Position numbers and translations under genes: made by a program. From UBA11663 sp049616325 (lineage in GTDB: Bacteria; Bacteroidota; Bacteroidia; Flavobacteriales_D; Sanyastnellaceae): 64,000 nt of DNA. The DNA lies in assembly GCA_049616325.1 (NCBI GenBank), contig JBMZHG010000001.1:62001-126000 (forward strand), in the 5' to 3' direction. The first letter of the stretch is position 1; every line of letters starts with the position of its first letter. The notes under the pieces were generated by a model. That model worked only from the letters and a program-made list of their open reading frames with translations, ran no database searches and was not told the origin of the DNA. Of this stretch, positions 17,803 through 26,034 are shown piece after piece.

Positions 17803-18411
17803 TTAGGTGCCTGAGCCTGGGTATCCAGATTCAAGCCGTTCGATAATGCCCTCCACACTCCGCGACACAGCCGTGTCCGGGGAAAGTGGGAGGTATGATT
17901 TGTATTCCGTCAGTGCTTGGTCGGTTTGGCCCATGGCCTCCAGGCAACGCGCCTTGAAAAACCGCCCATTCACGTACATTTCGTCTGCTGAGACGCACAG
18001 GTCAAAACCCTGCACTGCGTCTTCCAAAAACCCTTCTTCCATGTCCAACATGGCGCGCTCCCAATACGCTTCGACGCGATCTGGGGCAGCTTTAATGACC
18101 TGGTTGAATCGCTCGCGTGCCTTGTCGAGCTGTCCGCTTTGAACACTGAAGCGGCCGAGCCAAAGCACCGCGTCCAAGTTGGGCGGGGTGGCATCGGCCA
18201 AGGCCCGCAACTCCAAGATGCCCGCCATCGGGTTTTCGCTGTTGACCTTGGCAACTGCCACGTCAACAGGATCCGTTCCAATGTCCTCCAGCGCGACCTC
18301 GGTGTGAGCATGTTGCTCCGAAGAGGCGGGAACGCGAGGCATCCACAAGATGCTGGCCACCAGCACACCAGCGCCGGCCACCAGGAACCATGTGGATTTG
18401 GACATTCCCAT
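17803..18411 (-). CDS. TPR protein with N-terminal membrane anchor
   Basis: The 202-residue protein has a single N-terminal hydrophobic helix (about residues 7-24, STWFLVAGAGVLVASILW) and then at least three tetratricopeptide-like units (LDAVLWLGRFSVQSGQLDKA, VEAYWERAMLDMEEGFLEDA, FKARCLEAMGQTDQALTEYK). TPR units are protein-binding scaffolds, so it probably anchors a partner at the inner membrane with the TPRs in the periplasm. It starts eight bases after the HU stop; ATG 18405 is an alternative start. A TPR gene between HU and rng is common in flavobacteria. No specific function can be assigned. Confidence 0.8.
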   Translation of the reverse strand: MGMSKSTWFLVAGAGVLVASILWMPRVPASSEQHAHTEVALEDIGTDPVDVAVAKVNSENPMAGILELRALADATPPNLDAVLWLGRFSVQSGQLDKARERFNQVIKAAPDRVEAYWERAMLDMEEGFLEDAVQGFDLCVSADEMYVNGRFFKARCLEAMGQTDQALTEYKSYLPLSPDTAVSRSVEGIIERLESGYPGSGT

Positions 18412-18419
18412 TGGAAAAA

Positions 18420-18710
18420 TTACTTGACCTTGACGTTCAGCTTCACGTTCTCCACAAAGTCCTTGCTGGGCTTGAAGGACGGGATGTTGTGAGCAGGGAT
18501 TTGGATCGACTTCTTCGCCAAAATGTTGCGGCCCGTCTTGGCTGCTCGCGTCTTCACGACGAAGCTTCCAAAACCGCGCAAGTACACGTTTTCTCCACTT
18601 TCTAGGTTGCTTCGGACGGCGCGCATGAACGCTTCCACAGTTACTTGAACGTCTCCTTTCTCCATTCCAGTTTGGTCGGAGATTTGGCTTACGATGTCGG
18701 CCTTGGTCAT
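18420..18710 (-). CDS. HU/IHF-family DNA-binding protein
   Basis: The 96-residue protein is a full-length HU-family nucleoid protein. MTKADIVSQISDQTGM is the helical dimer body and VYLRGFGSFVVKTRAAKTGRN is the beta-arm with the GFGSF signature. The arm-tip motif is KKSIQIPAHNIPSFKPSK, where most HU proteins have a short IPA-x-x-x-P-F-P; the Pro that intercalates DNA is present. HU proteins bend and compact DNA as dimers. It heads the leftward HU-TPR-basic protein-rng cluster and diverges from mutY over 99 bases. Confidence 0.95.
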   Translation of the reverse strand: MTKADIVSQISDQTGMEKGDVQVTVEAFMRAVRSNLESGENVYLRGFGSFVVKTRAAKTGRNILAKKSIQIPAHNIPSFKPSKDFVENVKLNVKVK

Positions 18711-18793
18711 GGGATTCTAGGGATTCTTGTAGGTTCGTGGTTCAAATTCAACGTCCCTCGTGGGGCGTTTTCAGGGGTGCAAAAATAGGCGCA

Positions 18794-18801
18794 TACCTTT
18801 G
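18794..18801 (+). promoter_or_regulatory. Candidate -7 box (TACCTTTG) upstream of mutY
   Basis: TACCTTTG matches TAnnTTTG exactly and ends eight bases before the mutY ATG. Transcription starting about seven bases downstream would leave almost no leader. A TTTTC at 18768-18772 is the only weak -33 candidate. Confidence 0.5.
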
Positions 18802-18809
18802 AAAACGAA

Positions 18810-19898
18810 ATGAATGACAAGGGTTTTCTCCAAAATATGTTTGACGAAGCCTCCGTTGGCTCGGCATCAAACGCATTGAATGCGTGGTATTTGGAGCATG
18901 CTCGGGACCTTCCTTGGCGCCAAAAACCCGACCTCTACGGCACCTGGCTCAGCGAAATCATGTTGCAACAGACTCGCGTCGAGACTGGAATTCCCAAATG
19001 GTTTGCCTTCCGAGATCGGTTTCCAGAGGTTACGGACCTCGCTCAAGCTTCGGAGGACGACGTTCTGAAGGCGTGGGAAGGCCTCGGGTACTACCGTCGC
19101 GCGAGGTTGTTGCACCGGGCCGCCAAGGCGATCCACGAGGCGGGGGAGTTTCCCTCCACCCACGCCGAGTGGCTCGCCCTTCCTGGGGTCGGGCCGTACA
19201 CCGCGGCGGCAATTGCGTCCATCGGGTTGGGGGAAGCCGTGGCTGCCGTCGACGGCAACGTCCAACGCGTAATTGCTCGCTGGTTGGGAATGACGCATCC
19301 CGTCGACAGCAAGGACGGCATCCAGCACGTGCAAGCCACCGCGGACGCATGGCTGAAAGGCACCGAATCAAGCCGCGCCAACCCAGGGAACCACAACCAA
19401 GCGGTGATGGAGTTGGGTGCGCTGGTGTGCTCCCCACGTCAACCTCAATGCAACGTTTGCCCCTTGGCTGCCACATGTGCCTCCGCCCAAGACGAATCCA
19501 TGTGGAGCCGCCTGCCAGTGAAACTTCCAAAAAAGAAACCAACGTCCTGGAAGTTGAATTGGCACGTGGTGAAATGGGGCAATCAAGTGGCTGTGGTGCA
19601 ACGGCCGGAAGACGGTGTTTGGGCCAAACTTTGGGCCTTCCCCGAGCACGCTCCACCGGACGAATTTGCCTCACTCGGAAAACTGTTTGACCCCGTAATA
19701 CACGTCCTCTCGCATCGAAAAATCACAGCCACCATGTGGGGTTGGGAAGCCCCCGACCAAGAGGGCTTGGAACGGTTCGCACAATCGCAAGGCGGCACCG
19801 CCGTTGAATGGAGGCTGTTGGAGGAGTTGGCCCGCCCACGGCTGATGACCAAAATGTGGGACCAACTCTCCTTGTTCGTGGGCGAGGCAAAACTGTGA
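18810..19898 (+). CDS. mutY: Adenine DNA glycosylase MutY
   Basis: The 362-residue base-excision enzyme removes A opposite 8-oxoguanine. Seen are LSEIMLQQTRVETG (catalytic Glu), the HhH motif LPGVGPYTAAAIASI with the catalytic Asp in AAVDGNVQRV, and the [4Fe-4S] cluster ligands C-x6-C-x2-C-x5-C (CSPRQPQCNVCPLAATC). The C-terminal ~130 residues are the Nudix-like domain that reads 8-oxoG. ATG 18810 is used; MFDEASVG at codon 11 is an alternative. It heads the rightward array mutY-ssb-gldE-gldD, a recurrent flavobacterial order. Confidence 0.96.
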   Translation: MNDKGFLQNMFDEASVGSASNALNAWYLEHARDLPWRQKPDLYGTWLSEIMLQQTRVETGIPKWFAFRDRFPEVTDLAQASEDDVLKAWEGLGYYRRARLLHRAAKAIHEAGEFPSTHAEWLALPGVGPYTAAAIASIGLGEAVAAVDGNVQRVIARWLGMTHPVDSKDGIQHVQATADAWLKGTESSRANPGNHNQAVMELGALVCSPRQPQCNVCPLAATCASAQDESMWSRLPVKLPKKKPTSWKLNWHVVKWGNQVAVVQRPEDGVWAKLWAFPEHAPPDEFASLGKLFDPVIHVLSHRKITATMWGWEAPDQEGLERFAQSQGGTAVEWRLLEELARPRLMTKMWDQLSLFVGEAKL

Positions 19899-19907
19899 GC
19901 AAAGCAG

Positions 19908-19915
19908 TACCTTCG
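19908..19915 (+). promoter_or_regulatory. Candidate -7 box (TACCTTCG) directly before ssb
   Basis: TACCTTCG ends four bases before the ssb ATG. If used as a -7 element, transcription would begin at or about the start codon, implying a leaderless message. Confidence 0.4.
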
Positions 19916-19919
19916 AACC

Positions 19920-20426
19920 ATGGCAGGAATCAACAAAGTCATCCTCGTAGGCAACCTCGGTCAGAACCCTGAATTGCGCTACACACCCAACGGCGTTCCT
20001 GTGTGCTCCTTGCGCATGGCCACGTCAGAGTCGTACACCGACCGCGCCTCTGGCGAGCGTGTGACGGTGACCGAATGGCACAACGTCGTGCTTTGGCGCG
20101 GGTTGGCTGAAACGGCAGGCAAATACCTGAAGACGGGCTCTCAGGTGTACATCGAAGGCAAATTGAAAACGCGCCAATGGCAAGACCAACAAGGTCAAAA
20201 CCGCTACACCACTGAAGTTGTGGCGGACGTCATGCAATTGTTGGGGCCCGCGCCAGGTCGCGAGGGTCAAAGCGAGGCACCGGTGCAACGCGCAACGCAA
20301 CCCGCGGCGCAACCCGCGGCGCAACCCGCGGCGCAACCCGTGGAGCAACCCGCGGCGCAACCCGCAGCGCAACCCGAGCTCGCCTCAAGCGCGTCTGAAG
20401 GCTCTGCGGACGACCTCCCGTTCTGA
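19920..20426 (+). CDS. ssb: Single-stranded DNA-binding protein
   Basis: This 168-residue SSB has an OB fold over residues 1-108 (MAGINKVILVGNLGQNPELRY, the NVVLWRGLAE strand and QVYIEGKLKTRQWQD). A disordered linker made of QPAA repeats follows, then the acidic tip DDLPF that docks replication and repair partners. It coats single-stranded DNA as a tetramer. The linker is encoded by seven exact 12-base units. It begins 21 bases after the mutY stop and precedes gldE. Confidence 0.97.
   Translation: MAGINKVILVGNLGQNPELRYTPNGVPVCSLRMATSESYTDRASGERVTVTEWHNVVLWRGLAETAGKYLKTGSQVYIEGKLKTRQWQDQQGQNRYTTEVVADVMQLLGPAPGREGQSEAPVQRATQPAAQPAAQPAAQPVEQPAAQPAAQPELASSASEGSADDLPF
20298..20376 (+). repeat. 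12-bp tandem repeat in the ssb linker
   Basis: CAACCCG recurs at exactly 12-base spacing at 20298, 20310, 20322, 20334, 20346, 20358 and 20370, within near-identical units CAACCCGCGGCG. Each unit encodes QPAA; the fourth reads QPVE. A change of unit number stays in frame and only alters linker length. Confidence 0.95.
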
Positions 20427-20438
20427 CGAATTTCAACC

Positions 20439-21788
20439 TTGTTCGAGCCGCACGTGACGACAGCCGCATCGTTGATGGAACACTGGGGGAGCTTGACCGT
20501 TGTGGCAGGGCTTCTCGTTGTGTCCGCCTTGGTCTCGGGGTCGGAGGTGGCGTTTTTCAGCCTCTCGCCGCAAGCCCTGAGTGAACTCGAAAACGAAGAC
20601 CATCCGGGGGCCAAACGTGTTTTGGCCTTGATGCGCACTCCCAACAACACCGAAGGCCCGAGGAACCTCTTGGGAACCATTTTGGTGGTCAACAACTTGG
20701 TCAACATTTCCATTGTGCTCATTGCTACGGTGGTGGCCGAACAACTTTTTCCCAGCGACACACTGCCGGCCTGGGTCAACACCTTGATTCACGTGGTGGG
20801 CGTCACGTTTTTGCTTGTGCTCTTTGGAGAGGTCATTCCCAAGATCTACGCCACGTCGTTTGGGGTAGAATTGGCCAAATTCACCAGCGCTCCGCTGATG
20901 GCGGCGCAACGGGCTCTCCGCCCAGCCTGGCTTCCGCTGGTGCGGATGGGGAGTTGGTTGGACGACAAGCTCACCTCGCCCGGAACCGAAGTCAGTGTGG
21001 AAGACCTCGAACAGGCACTCGAATTGACGGACAACGCGGACCGGACAGAGGACGAACAGCGGATTTTGGAAGGCATTGTGAATTTTGGGTCGAAGGACGC
21101 CAAGCAAGTGATGACGCCTCGGACGGACATCAGTTCCTTTAGCAAAGAGGACAGCTGGAACCACGTGCGCGCTACCATTGTGGCCTCAGGGTACAGCCGC
21201 ATTCCGGTCCACGAAGGATCCGCGGACCAAATCGTTGGCGTCCTCCACGTCAAGGACTTGCTTCCTTCGCTGCACCAAGACGATTTGGATTGGGCTTCGG
21301 TTCTTCGCCCTCCGATGTACATCCCCGAGAGCAAAAAAATCGACGACTTGCTTCGCGAGTTCCAAGAGAAAAAAATCCACATGGCCATTGTTGTGGATGA
21401 ATACGGCGGCACCAGCGGGCTGGTCACGTTGGAGGACGTGCTGGAAGAGATTGTGGGAGAAATCGCCGACGAGTTTGACGACGAAGAGGTGATGCACTCC
21501 ATTTTGGACGAGTTCACGTATCTGATGGAAGCCAAAACCCCGCTGCTCGATTGCTACCGCATTCTCGGACTTGACGAGGAGACGTGGGAGACCGCCAAAG
21601 GGGAAAGCGACACGCTCGGCGGGTTCATGCAGGAACAGTCCGGAAAATTGATGCGCAAAGGGGAATTCGTAGAGTTTGAGGGCGTGGTGTTGAAAGTGGA
21701 TTCGGGAGATGCACGGCGGATTCACCGCGTCAAGGTGTCTTTGCCCCGTCCCGAAGACCCCACTCCTCCTGAATCGGACTTGGAATGA
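20439..21788 (+). CDS. gldE: GldE, CNNM/CorC-family gliding and T9SS-associated membrane protein
   Basis: The 449-residue protein has an N-terminal DUF21/CNNM transmembrane domain (SALVSGSEVAFFSLSPQ at the first helix, LVVNNLVNISIVLIATVVAE), paired CBS domains (VMTPRTDISSF, GVLHVKDLLPSL, MAIVVDEYGGTSGLVTLEDV) and a CorC-HlyC C-terminal domain. GldE is the member linked to gldD in gliding bacteria and can partly substitute for defects in gliding components. The call rests on family plus position directly before gldD. The longest start is TTG 20439; GTG 20454 and ATG 20475 are alternatives. It overlaps gldD by four bases. Confidence 0.9.
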   Translation: MFEPHVTTAASLMEHWGSLTVVAGLLVVSALVSGSEVAFFSLSPQALSELENEDHPGAKRVLALMRTPNNTEGPRNLLGTILVVNNLVNISIVLIATVVAEQLFPSDTLPAWVNTLIHVVGVTFLLVLFGEVIPKIYATSFGVELAKFTSAPLMAAQRALRPAWLPLVRMGSWLDDKLTSPGTEVSVEDLEQALELTDNADRTEDEQRILEGIVNFGSKDAKQVMTPRTDISSFSKEDSWNHVRATIVASGYSRIPVHEGSADQIVGVLHVKDLLPSLHQDDLDWASVLRPPMYIPESKKIDDLLREFQEKKIHMAIVVDEYGGTSGLVTLEDVLEEIVGEIADEFDDEEVMHSILDEFTYLMEAKTPLLDCYRILGLDEETWETAKGESDTLGGFMQEQSGKLMRKGEFVEFEGVVLKVDSGDARRIHRVKVSLPRPEDPTPPESDLE

Positions 21789-22402
21789 CGCGCTCCTCCA
21801 CGAAGGAAAACGCACGTCGAAACGTGCCCTGGGGCTGGTTGGTCGGACTGGCTTCGCTGGCCGCGGGCGTCGCTTGGTGGATTCAGCCTGAAGAAATGCC
21901 CGTGCCCAAACCCGCGGGCCACGTTCGCCTCACCCTTCCCGACACGGCCTCGACGCCCTACCTCAGCCCTTGCGGTGCCAATTACCGCGTGCCAAACCAC
22001 GCAAAAGTTCAGCTCAAGCCTGCCCCGGAGGACGAACCTGGATGTTGGTACAACCTCGCCTTCCCTCGCTTCAACGCGAAAATTCACGTCACCGAAGTGC
22101 CAGTCAACGGACGGCTTACGGACTTGCTGAAGGACGCTCAGTCGTTGGTGTTTGGTCACGAAGTGGCGGCCTCTGGAATCCGGCGGAACGCGTTGACCGT
22201 TCCTGGCAAGTCGGGCATGGTCTACGTGCTTGAAGGGCCGGTTGCGGCGCCACTTCAATTTTTCGTCACGGACAGCACCTCGCATTTTGTTCGGGGCTCG
22301 CTGTACTTCAACCACAAGCCCAACCCCGACAGCACCAAGCCTGTTCTCGAGCGCATGGAAGCGGACGTACGGCGCCTCATGGAAACCCTGACCTGGCCAT
22401 GA
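21785..22402 (+). CDS. gldD: Gliding motility/T9SS protein GldD
   Basis: The 205-residue protein matches GldD features: a Pro-rich start after the anchor (PVPKPAGHVRLTLPDT), a central LSPCGANYRVPNHAKVQ, CWYNLAFPRFNAKIHVTEV and a C-terminal FNHKPNPDSTKPVLERMEAD. GldD is required for gliding and type IX secretion and sits at the inner membrane facing the periplasm. GldD is usually described as a lipoprotein, but the N-terminal hydrophobic segment here (GWLVGLASLAAGVAWWI) has no lipobox Cys. It overlaps gldE (ATGA) upstream and coaX (ATGA) downstream. Confidence 0.9.
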   Translation: MTRSSTKENARRNVPWGWLVGLASLAAGVAWWIQPEEMPVPKPAGHVRLTLPDTASTPYLSPCGANYRVPNHAKVQLKPAPEDEPGCWYNLAFPRFNAKIHVTEVPVNGRLTDLLKDAQSLVFGHEVAASGIRRNALTVPGKSGMVYVLEGPVAAPLQFFVTDSTSHFVRGSLYFNHKPNPDSTKPVLERMEADVRRLMETLTWP

Positions 22403-23169
22403 GCACTTGGGTTCTCGAAGTGGGCAACACCCGCGCCAAGTGGGCCAAATTCCCGAGCGCGGCCCCGGTCAACGCGGCCCCGGAATTGGTCAAGCACGCG
22501 CCGGCAGGTTCGCCTGAACAGGCGTCGATTTGGCTTGCCGACGTGGCACCCGGGGACCGCGTGATGGTGACAGGAAGCGGCCACCTCGAGCCTTGGGTTC
22601 AGACATTCCCGGACGCTTGGGTCCTTCGGCCCGGAGACGAAACCCCGCTTCCCACGGACGTTCGAGAGCCCCTGCGACTCGGGCTTGACCGCGTCGCCAA
22701 TGCGTGGGCGGTGCTCCACGGCGCCGTGCCTCAAGCCCCTGCGCTCGACGCGTGGCTCGTGGTGGATGTCGGAACGTGCGTGACCGTGGACGTGATCCGG
22801 GATGGACGCCACCTCGGAGGAACCGTATCCCCAGGCGCAGAAATGCGCCTGACAGCCATGTCAACGGGCACCGCGAATTTGCCGCGTCCCACGTTTCCCG
22901 CCGACGAAATCCCCGCATTGGCCCGTGTCGAAGCTTTTGGGCTCAACACCGAAGAGGCTCTCGGAGCAGGGGCGTGGGGGGGCGTGTCCTCTGAAATCCT
23001 CGGGAAATGGGAAGCCATGCGCCAAGAAGTGCCAAATCTTGGAGTCATCCTGACCGGCGGGGACGCCGAACACTTGGAACTCCGCTTCATCCGCCCGAAA
23101 TTCGCCGACGCTCATTTGACCCTGAAAGGGTACCATGCATTGTTTAACCACGCCCACCCTCCCCGCTGA
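22399..23169 (+). CDS. coaX: Type III pantothenate kinase
   Basis: The 256-residue CoaX-type enzyme phosphorylates pantothenate, the first step of coenzyme A synthesis. Seen are the nucleotide motif VLEVGNTRAKW, the LRLGLDRVANAWA helix with the substrate-binding GxDR, DVGTCVTVDVI, GGTVSPGAEMR and the late ILTGGDAE. In most CoaX proteins the first motif is D-x-GNT; here Asp is replaced by Glu. It overlaps gldD by four bases and the next gene by 35 bases, so it is embedded in the gld operon. Confidence 0.9.
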   Translation: MSTWVLEVGNTRAKWAKFPSAAPVNAAPELVKHAPAGSPEQASIWLADVAPGDRVMVTGSGHLEPWVQTFPDAWVLRPGDETPLPTDVREPLRLGLDRVANAWAVLHGAVPQAPALDAWLVVDVGTCVTVDVIRDGRHLGGTVSPGAEMRLTAMSTGTANLPRPTFPADEIPALARVEAFGLNTEEALGAGAWGGVSSEILGKWEAMRQEVPNLGVILTGGDAEHLELRFIRPKFADAHLTLKGYHALFNHAHPPR

Positions 23170-24586
23170 AGCCCGCCTTGGGCGCCCCTCGCAGCGCCTC
23201 GCACTCCTTTTCATCTTCAGCTTCTTTCTGAGCTGGACGGGACTTGCGCAGGAAACCGACTTCAGCCCGTTTGCTCGATTTGGCCTTGGAACCGCACAAG
23301 GGGCACTCACACCGACGTTGGCGAGCATGGGCGGCATCACCTCGGTCAGCGCAAGTCAATGGGTCGTCAACGCGGACCAACCTGCTGCGGCTGCGGGGTT
23401 GACCCACCCCACCTTTCAAGGCTCCGTTCATGTCCAAGGCATGAGGCTTACGGAAGGCGACCGCGTCTCTCATGCACTGACAGGTGGCCCAGGCAACTTT
23501 GGGTTGGTCGTCAAGCAGCCTCGGTCGCGAAGCGCCTTGCAATTGGGTTTGACGCCCCTCTCGTCCAAGGCCTTTTCGATCACCCGTGCCGTCGAAGACA
23601 CCTTGCTGGGAAACATCCTTGAGTCGTACGACGGCTCCGGCGGGTTGGCGCGTGCTTACCTCGGACTGGCACACGGGTGGCGCGGCAGGACTTGGGTGAC
23701 GGCTGGATCCACGGACAGCGTGTTGGTCAGTGCACGGGGGTTGGACGTGGGAGCGCAGGTGGACCATTGGTTTGGCGACGCCCTCCAAACGTCTCGTTTG
23801 GACATCGAAGACCTGTCCTACCGGGATGTTCGAACCGTGGTTTCTTCGAGGCATCGGGCGACCGGTGCGGTCTTCGGCGCAGAAGCCTTTCAAGTGCTGC
23901 GCGCCAAGTACGACGAGTACAAACAGTTCAAAGGAAGTTGGGTCTTGCGTGCTGGCGCCACCTGGAGCCCTCAGCGCACCCTGAATACGGATTACTTCCG
24001 CCTGGTGGAATCCACGCTCATTGTCAACAACGTGGTTGCAGGGATCGACACTTCGGCGTTTGACGAGGCCGTGTTGAGCGGGGCCGTGCCCCAAAAATGG
24101 ACGGCTGGAGTCGGCCTGCAATGGGACGGACCTCAAGGGAATCGCGTCGGCATCTTCGTCGACCACCGTCGCCAAGCGTGGTCGGAGGCGGCAGAATCGC
24201 TGCCGTACTTGATGGACGGGGCGGGAACGTGGGGGGACGCGTCAACCTCGGCGCTGGGACTCACCTGGACTCCTGGCCGCAAACCCGGAAAAATTGTTCG
24301 GCCCACCTACCGAGCTGGATTCAGCCAATCCACATTGCCTTTGGCTTTGGTGAGCGAAGACGGCGAAGACGCCTTCCCGCTGGAAGAATGGCGAGTTAGC
24401 TTGGGCATGAACACGCCCTTGAAAGGCAGCCGCAGCGCCAGCCAACTGCATCTTGGCATGGATGTTGGTCAACGCCATACAGAACTGGCATCCGTGCATC
24501 GAGAAACCAACGTTCGGCTTCATGTGGGAGTGACTCTCACCCCCTTCGTGAAGAACCTTTGGCTCACCCCTCGGTTGTACGATTGA
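23135..24586 (+). CDS. Outer-membrane barrel protein of the coaX-linked SPxxRFG family
   Basis: The 483-residue protein has a long signal peptide (LALLFIFSFFLSWTGLAQ, cut near residue 39) followed by FSPFARFGLGTAQG, LASMGGIT and alternating-strand sequence to the C-terminal RLYD. The SP-(Y/F)-x-R-(F/Y)-G opening and MGG are typical of Bacteroidota OM barrels often found after coaX and sometimes annotated as FadL-like. A transport or structural role is possible but unproven. The start lies inside coaX by 35 bases; a later start would lose the signal peptide. Confidence 0.75.
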   Translation: MHCLTTPTLPAEARLGRPSQRLALLFIFSFFLSWTGLAQETDFSPFARFGLGTAQGALTPTLASMGGITSVSASQWVVNADQPAAAAGLTHPTFQGSVHVQGMRLTEGDRVSHALTGGPGNFGLVVKQPRSRSALQLGLTPLSSKAFSITRAVEDTLLGNILESYDGSGGLARAYLGLAHGWRGRTWVTAGSTDSVLVSARGLDVGAQVDHWFGDALQTSRLDIEDLSYRDVRTVVSSRHRATGAVFGAEAFQVLRAKYDEYKQFKGSWVLRAGATWSPQRTLNTDYFRLVESTLIVNNVVAGIDTSAFDEAVLSGAVPQKWTAGVGLQWDGPQGNRVGIFVDHRRQAWSEAAESLPYLMDGAGTWGDASTSALGLTWTPGRKPGKIVRPTYRAGFSQSTLPLALVSEDGEDAFPLEEWRVSLGMNTPLKGSRSASQLHLGMDVGQRHTELASVHRETNVRLHVGVTLTPFVKNLWLTPRLYD

Positions 24587-24636
24587 TTCCCCATTGAACC
24601 CAAGAGAATTCCTTGAACCAGAGAAACCTCAAGACC

Positions 24637-26034
24637 ATGAAGGCCCTTCAACTCCTCCTTACCGCAAGTTTCCTCCTCCTTTTGGCTCCCGACTCGGGTT
24701 GGGCTCAGGACGAGCGCTACGGCGACACGCCAGAGCAGCAACTCAAGTGCAAAGAGGCGCTCAGTGTGTACAAATCCTACAAGAAGCAGAAGAACTACGA
24801 CGAAGCCTACATCCAGTGGAGAAAGGCATGCGACGTTTGTCCTGAATCTGCGAGCGAAGGTTTGTACGCCGACGGCACCACGTTCATCGGCCGCGAATTG
24901 CGCTCTGTAGAAGAAGGCTCCGACCGCGAAAAAACCTTGGTCGACAGCTTGTTGTACCTGCATGACAAGCGCATGGAGCTTTACCCCAGCACCAAGCGAA
25001 GCCCCAACAACCGCTGTGAAATTTTGGGCCGAAAAGCCTCCGACTTCTACAAATACAACAGAGAGGAGCACCAAGCCGCGTACGGGATGTTCAAGGAAAG
25101 CTTGGACTGCCTGGGCGCCGAATCCTCAGCCACCACGTTGTACCAGTACTACACCGCGAGTTTCTACACGTTGACACGTTCGCTCAAAGGGGACAGCTTG
25201 GCGCAACGCGAGATGCGGGCACAGATGCTGACGGATTACCTCAGTTTGATCGAATACGTCGACGCTGGAATTGCACGTTCTGAAGCTGCCGGAGACACGC
25301 GCAACGCGGAACGTTTCGACAAGGCGAAAGGCAACATCGAAACGGTGTTCGTGGCCATCGCCGATTGCGGCGACATGGTGCCCGTCCTGGACGCTGCTGT
25401 CGCAGCCGACAACGATAACATGGACCTCAAGCAAAAGGTGTTGCGCCTCTTGAACAAAAAAGAGTGCACCGACAACGACCTTTTCTTGCCTGTAGCCACC
25501 TCGGTGTACAGCGTGGAACCCTCTGCCCCTGCCGCCTACGCCATCGGAATCGGTTTTGCCAAATCGAGCGCATTGGACTCGAGCTTCAAGTACATGGAAG
25601 ACGCTGTGAACCGCTGCGGCGAATGCTCGGACAAGGTGACCTACCTCTTGAAAACAGGTCAAATCGCAAGCGCCATGGGCCGCACTGGCACCGCCAAAAG
25701 CTACGCCCGTCAAGTGCTCGAGGTGGATCCGGGCAACGCGGACGCCTACATGTTGATCGGCGACGCCATCGCAGGAAGTTCTTCGTCGTGCGACGACGGC
25801 GCCTTGGGTGCGCGCTCGGTGTTTTGGGTGGCTTCTGACTACTACGCTCGGGCCAAGCGCATGAACGCGGAACTGGCGGAGTTGGCCGACAAGAAAATGT
25901 CGAACATGGCCAAGCAATTCCCCACGGTGGACGACATTTTCACCTTCGGAAAGCAAGCGGGCGGGTCCTTCACCGTCCCCAACAAGCCCGGATGTCCTTG
26001 TGCCGGAGAATCGACCACGATTCGCGTGCGTTGA
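24637..26034 (+). CDS. Periplasmic TPR protein, lptC-linked
   Basis: The 465-residue product starts at ATG 24637 (MKALQLLLTASFLLLLAPDSGWAQ, a signal peptide); TTG 24613 upstream is less likely. It is helical with TPR-like units (ALSVYKSYKKQKNYDEAYIQWRKA, VTYLLKTGQIASAMGRTGTA) and conserved Cys pairs in ACDVCPES, RCGECSDK and the end GCPCAGESTTIRVR. This architecture is common in Bacteroidota just before lptC, so it may act in envelope assembly, but no function is established by sequence. Its stop overlaps the lptC start (TGATG). Confidence 0.8.
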   Translation: MKALQLLLTASFLLLLAPDSGWAQDERYGDTPEQQLKCKEALSVYKSYKKQKNYDEAYIQWRKACDVCPESASEGLYADGTTFIGRELRSVEEGSDREKTLVDSLLYLHDKRMELYPSTKRSPNNRCEILGRKASDFYKYNREEHQAAYGMFKESLDCLGAESSATTLYQYYTASFYTLTRSLKGDSLAQREMRAQMLTDYLSLIEYVDAGIARSEAAGDTRNAERFDKAKGNIETVFVAIADCGDMVPVLDAAVAADNDNMDLKQKVLRLLNKKECTDNDLFLPVATSVYSVEPSAPAAYAIGIGFAKSSALDSSFKYMEDAVNRCGECSDKVTYLLKTGQIASAMGRTGTAKSYARQVLEVDPGNADAYMLIGDAIAGSSSSCDDGALGARSVFWVASDYYARAKRMNAELAELADKKMSNMAKQFPTVDDIFTFGKQAGGSFTVPNKPGCPCAGESTTIRVR

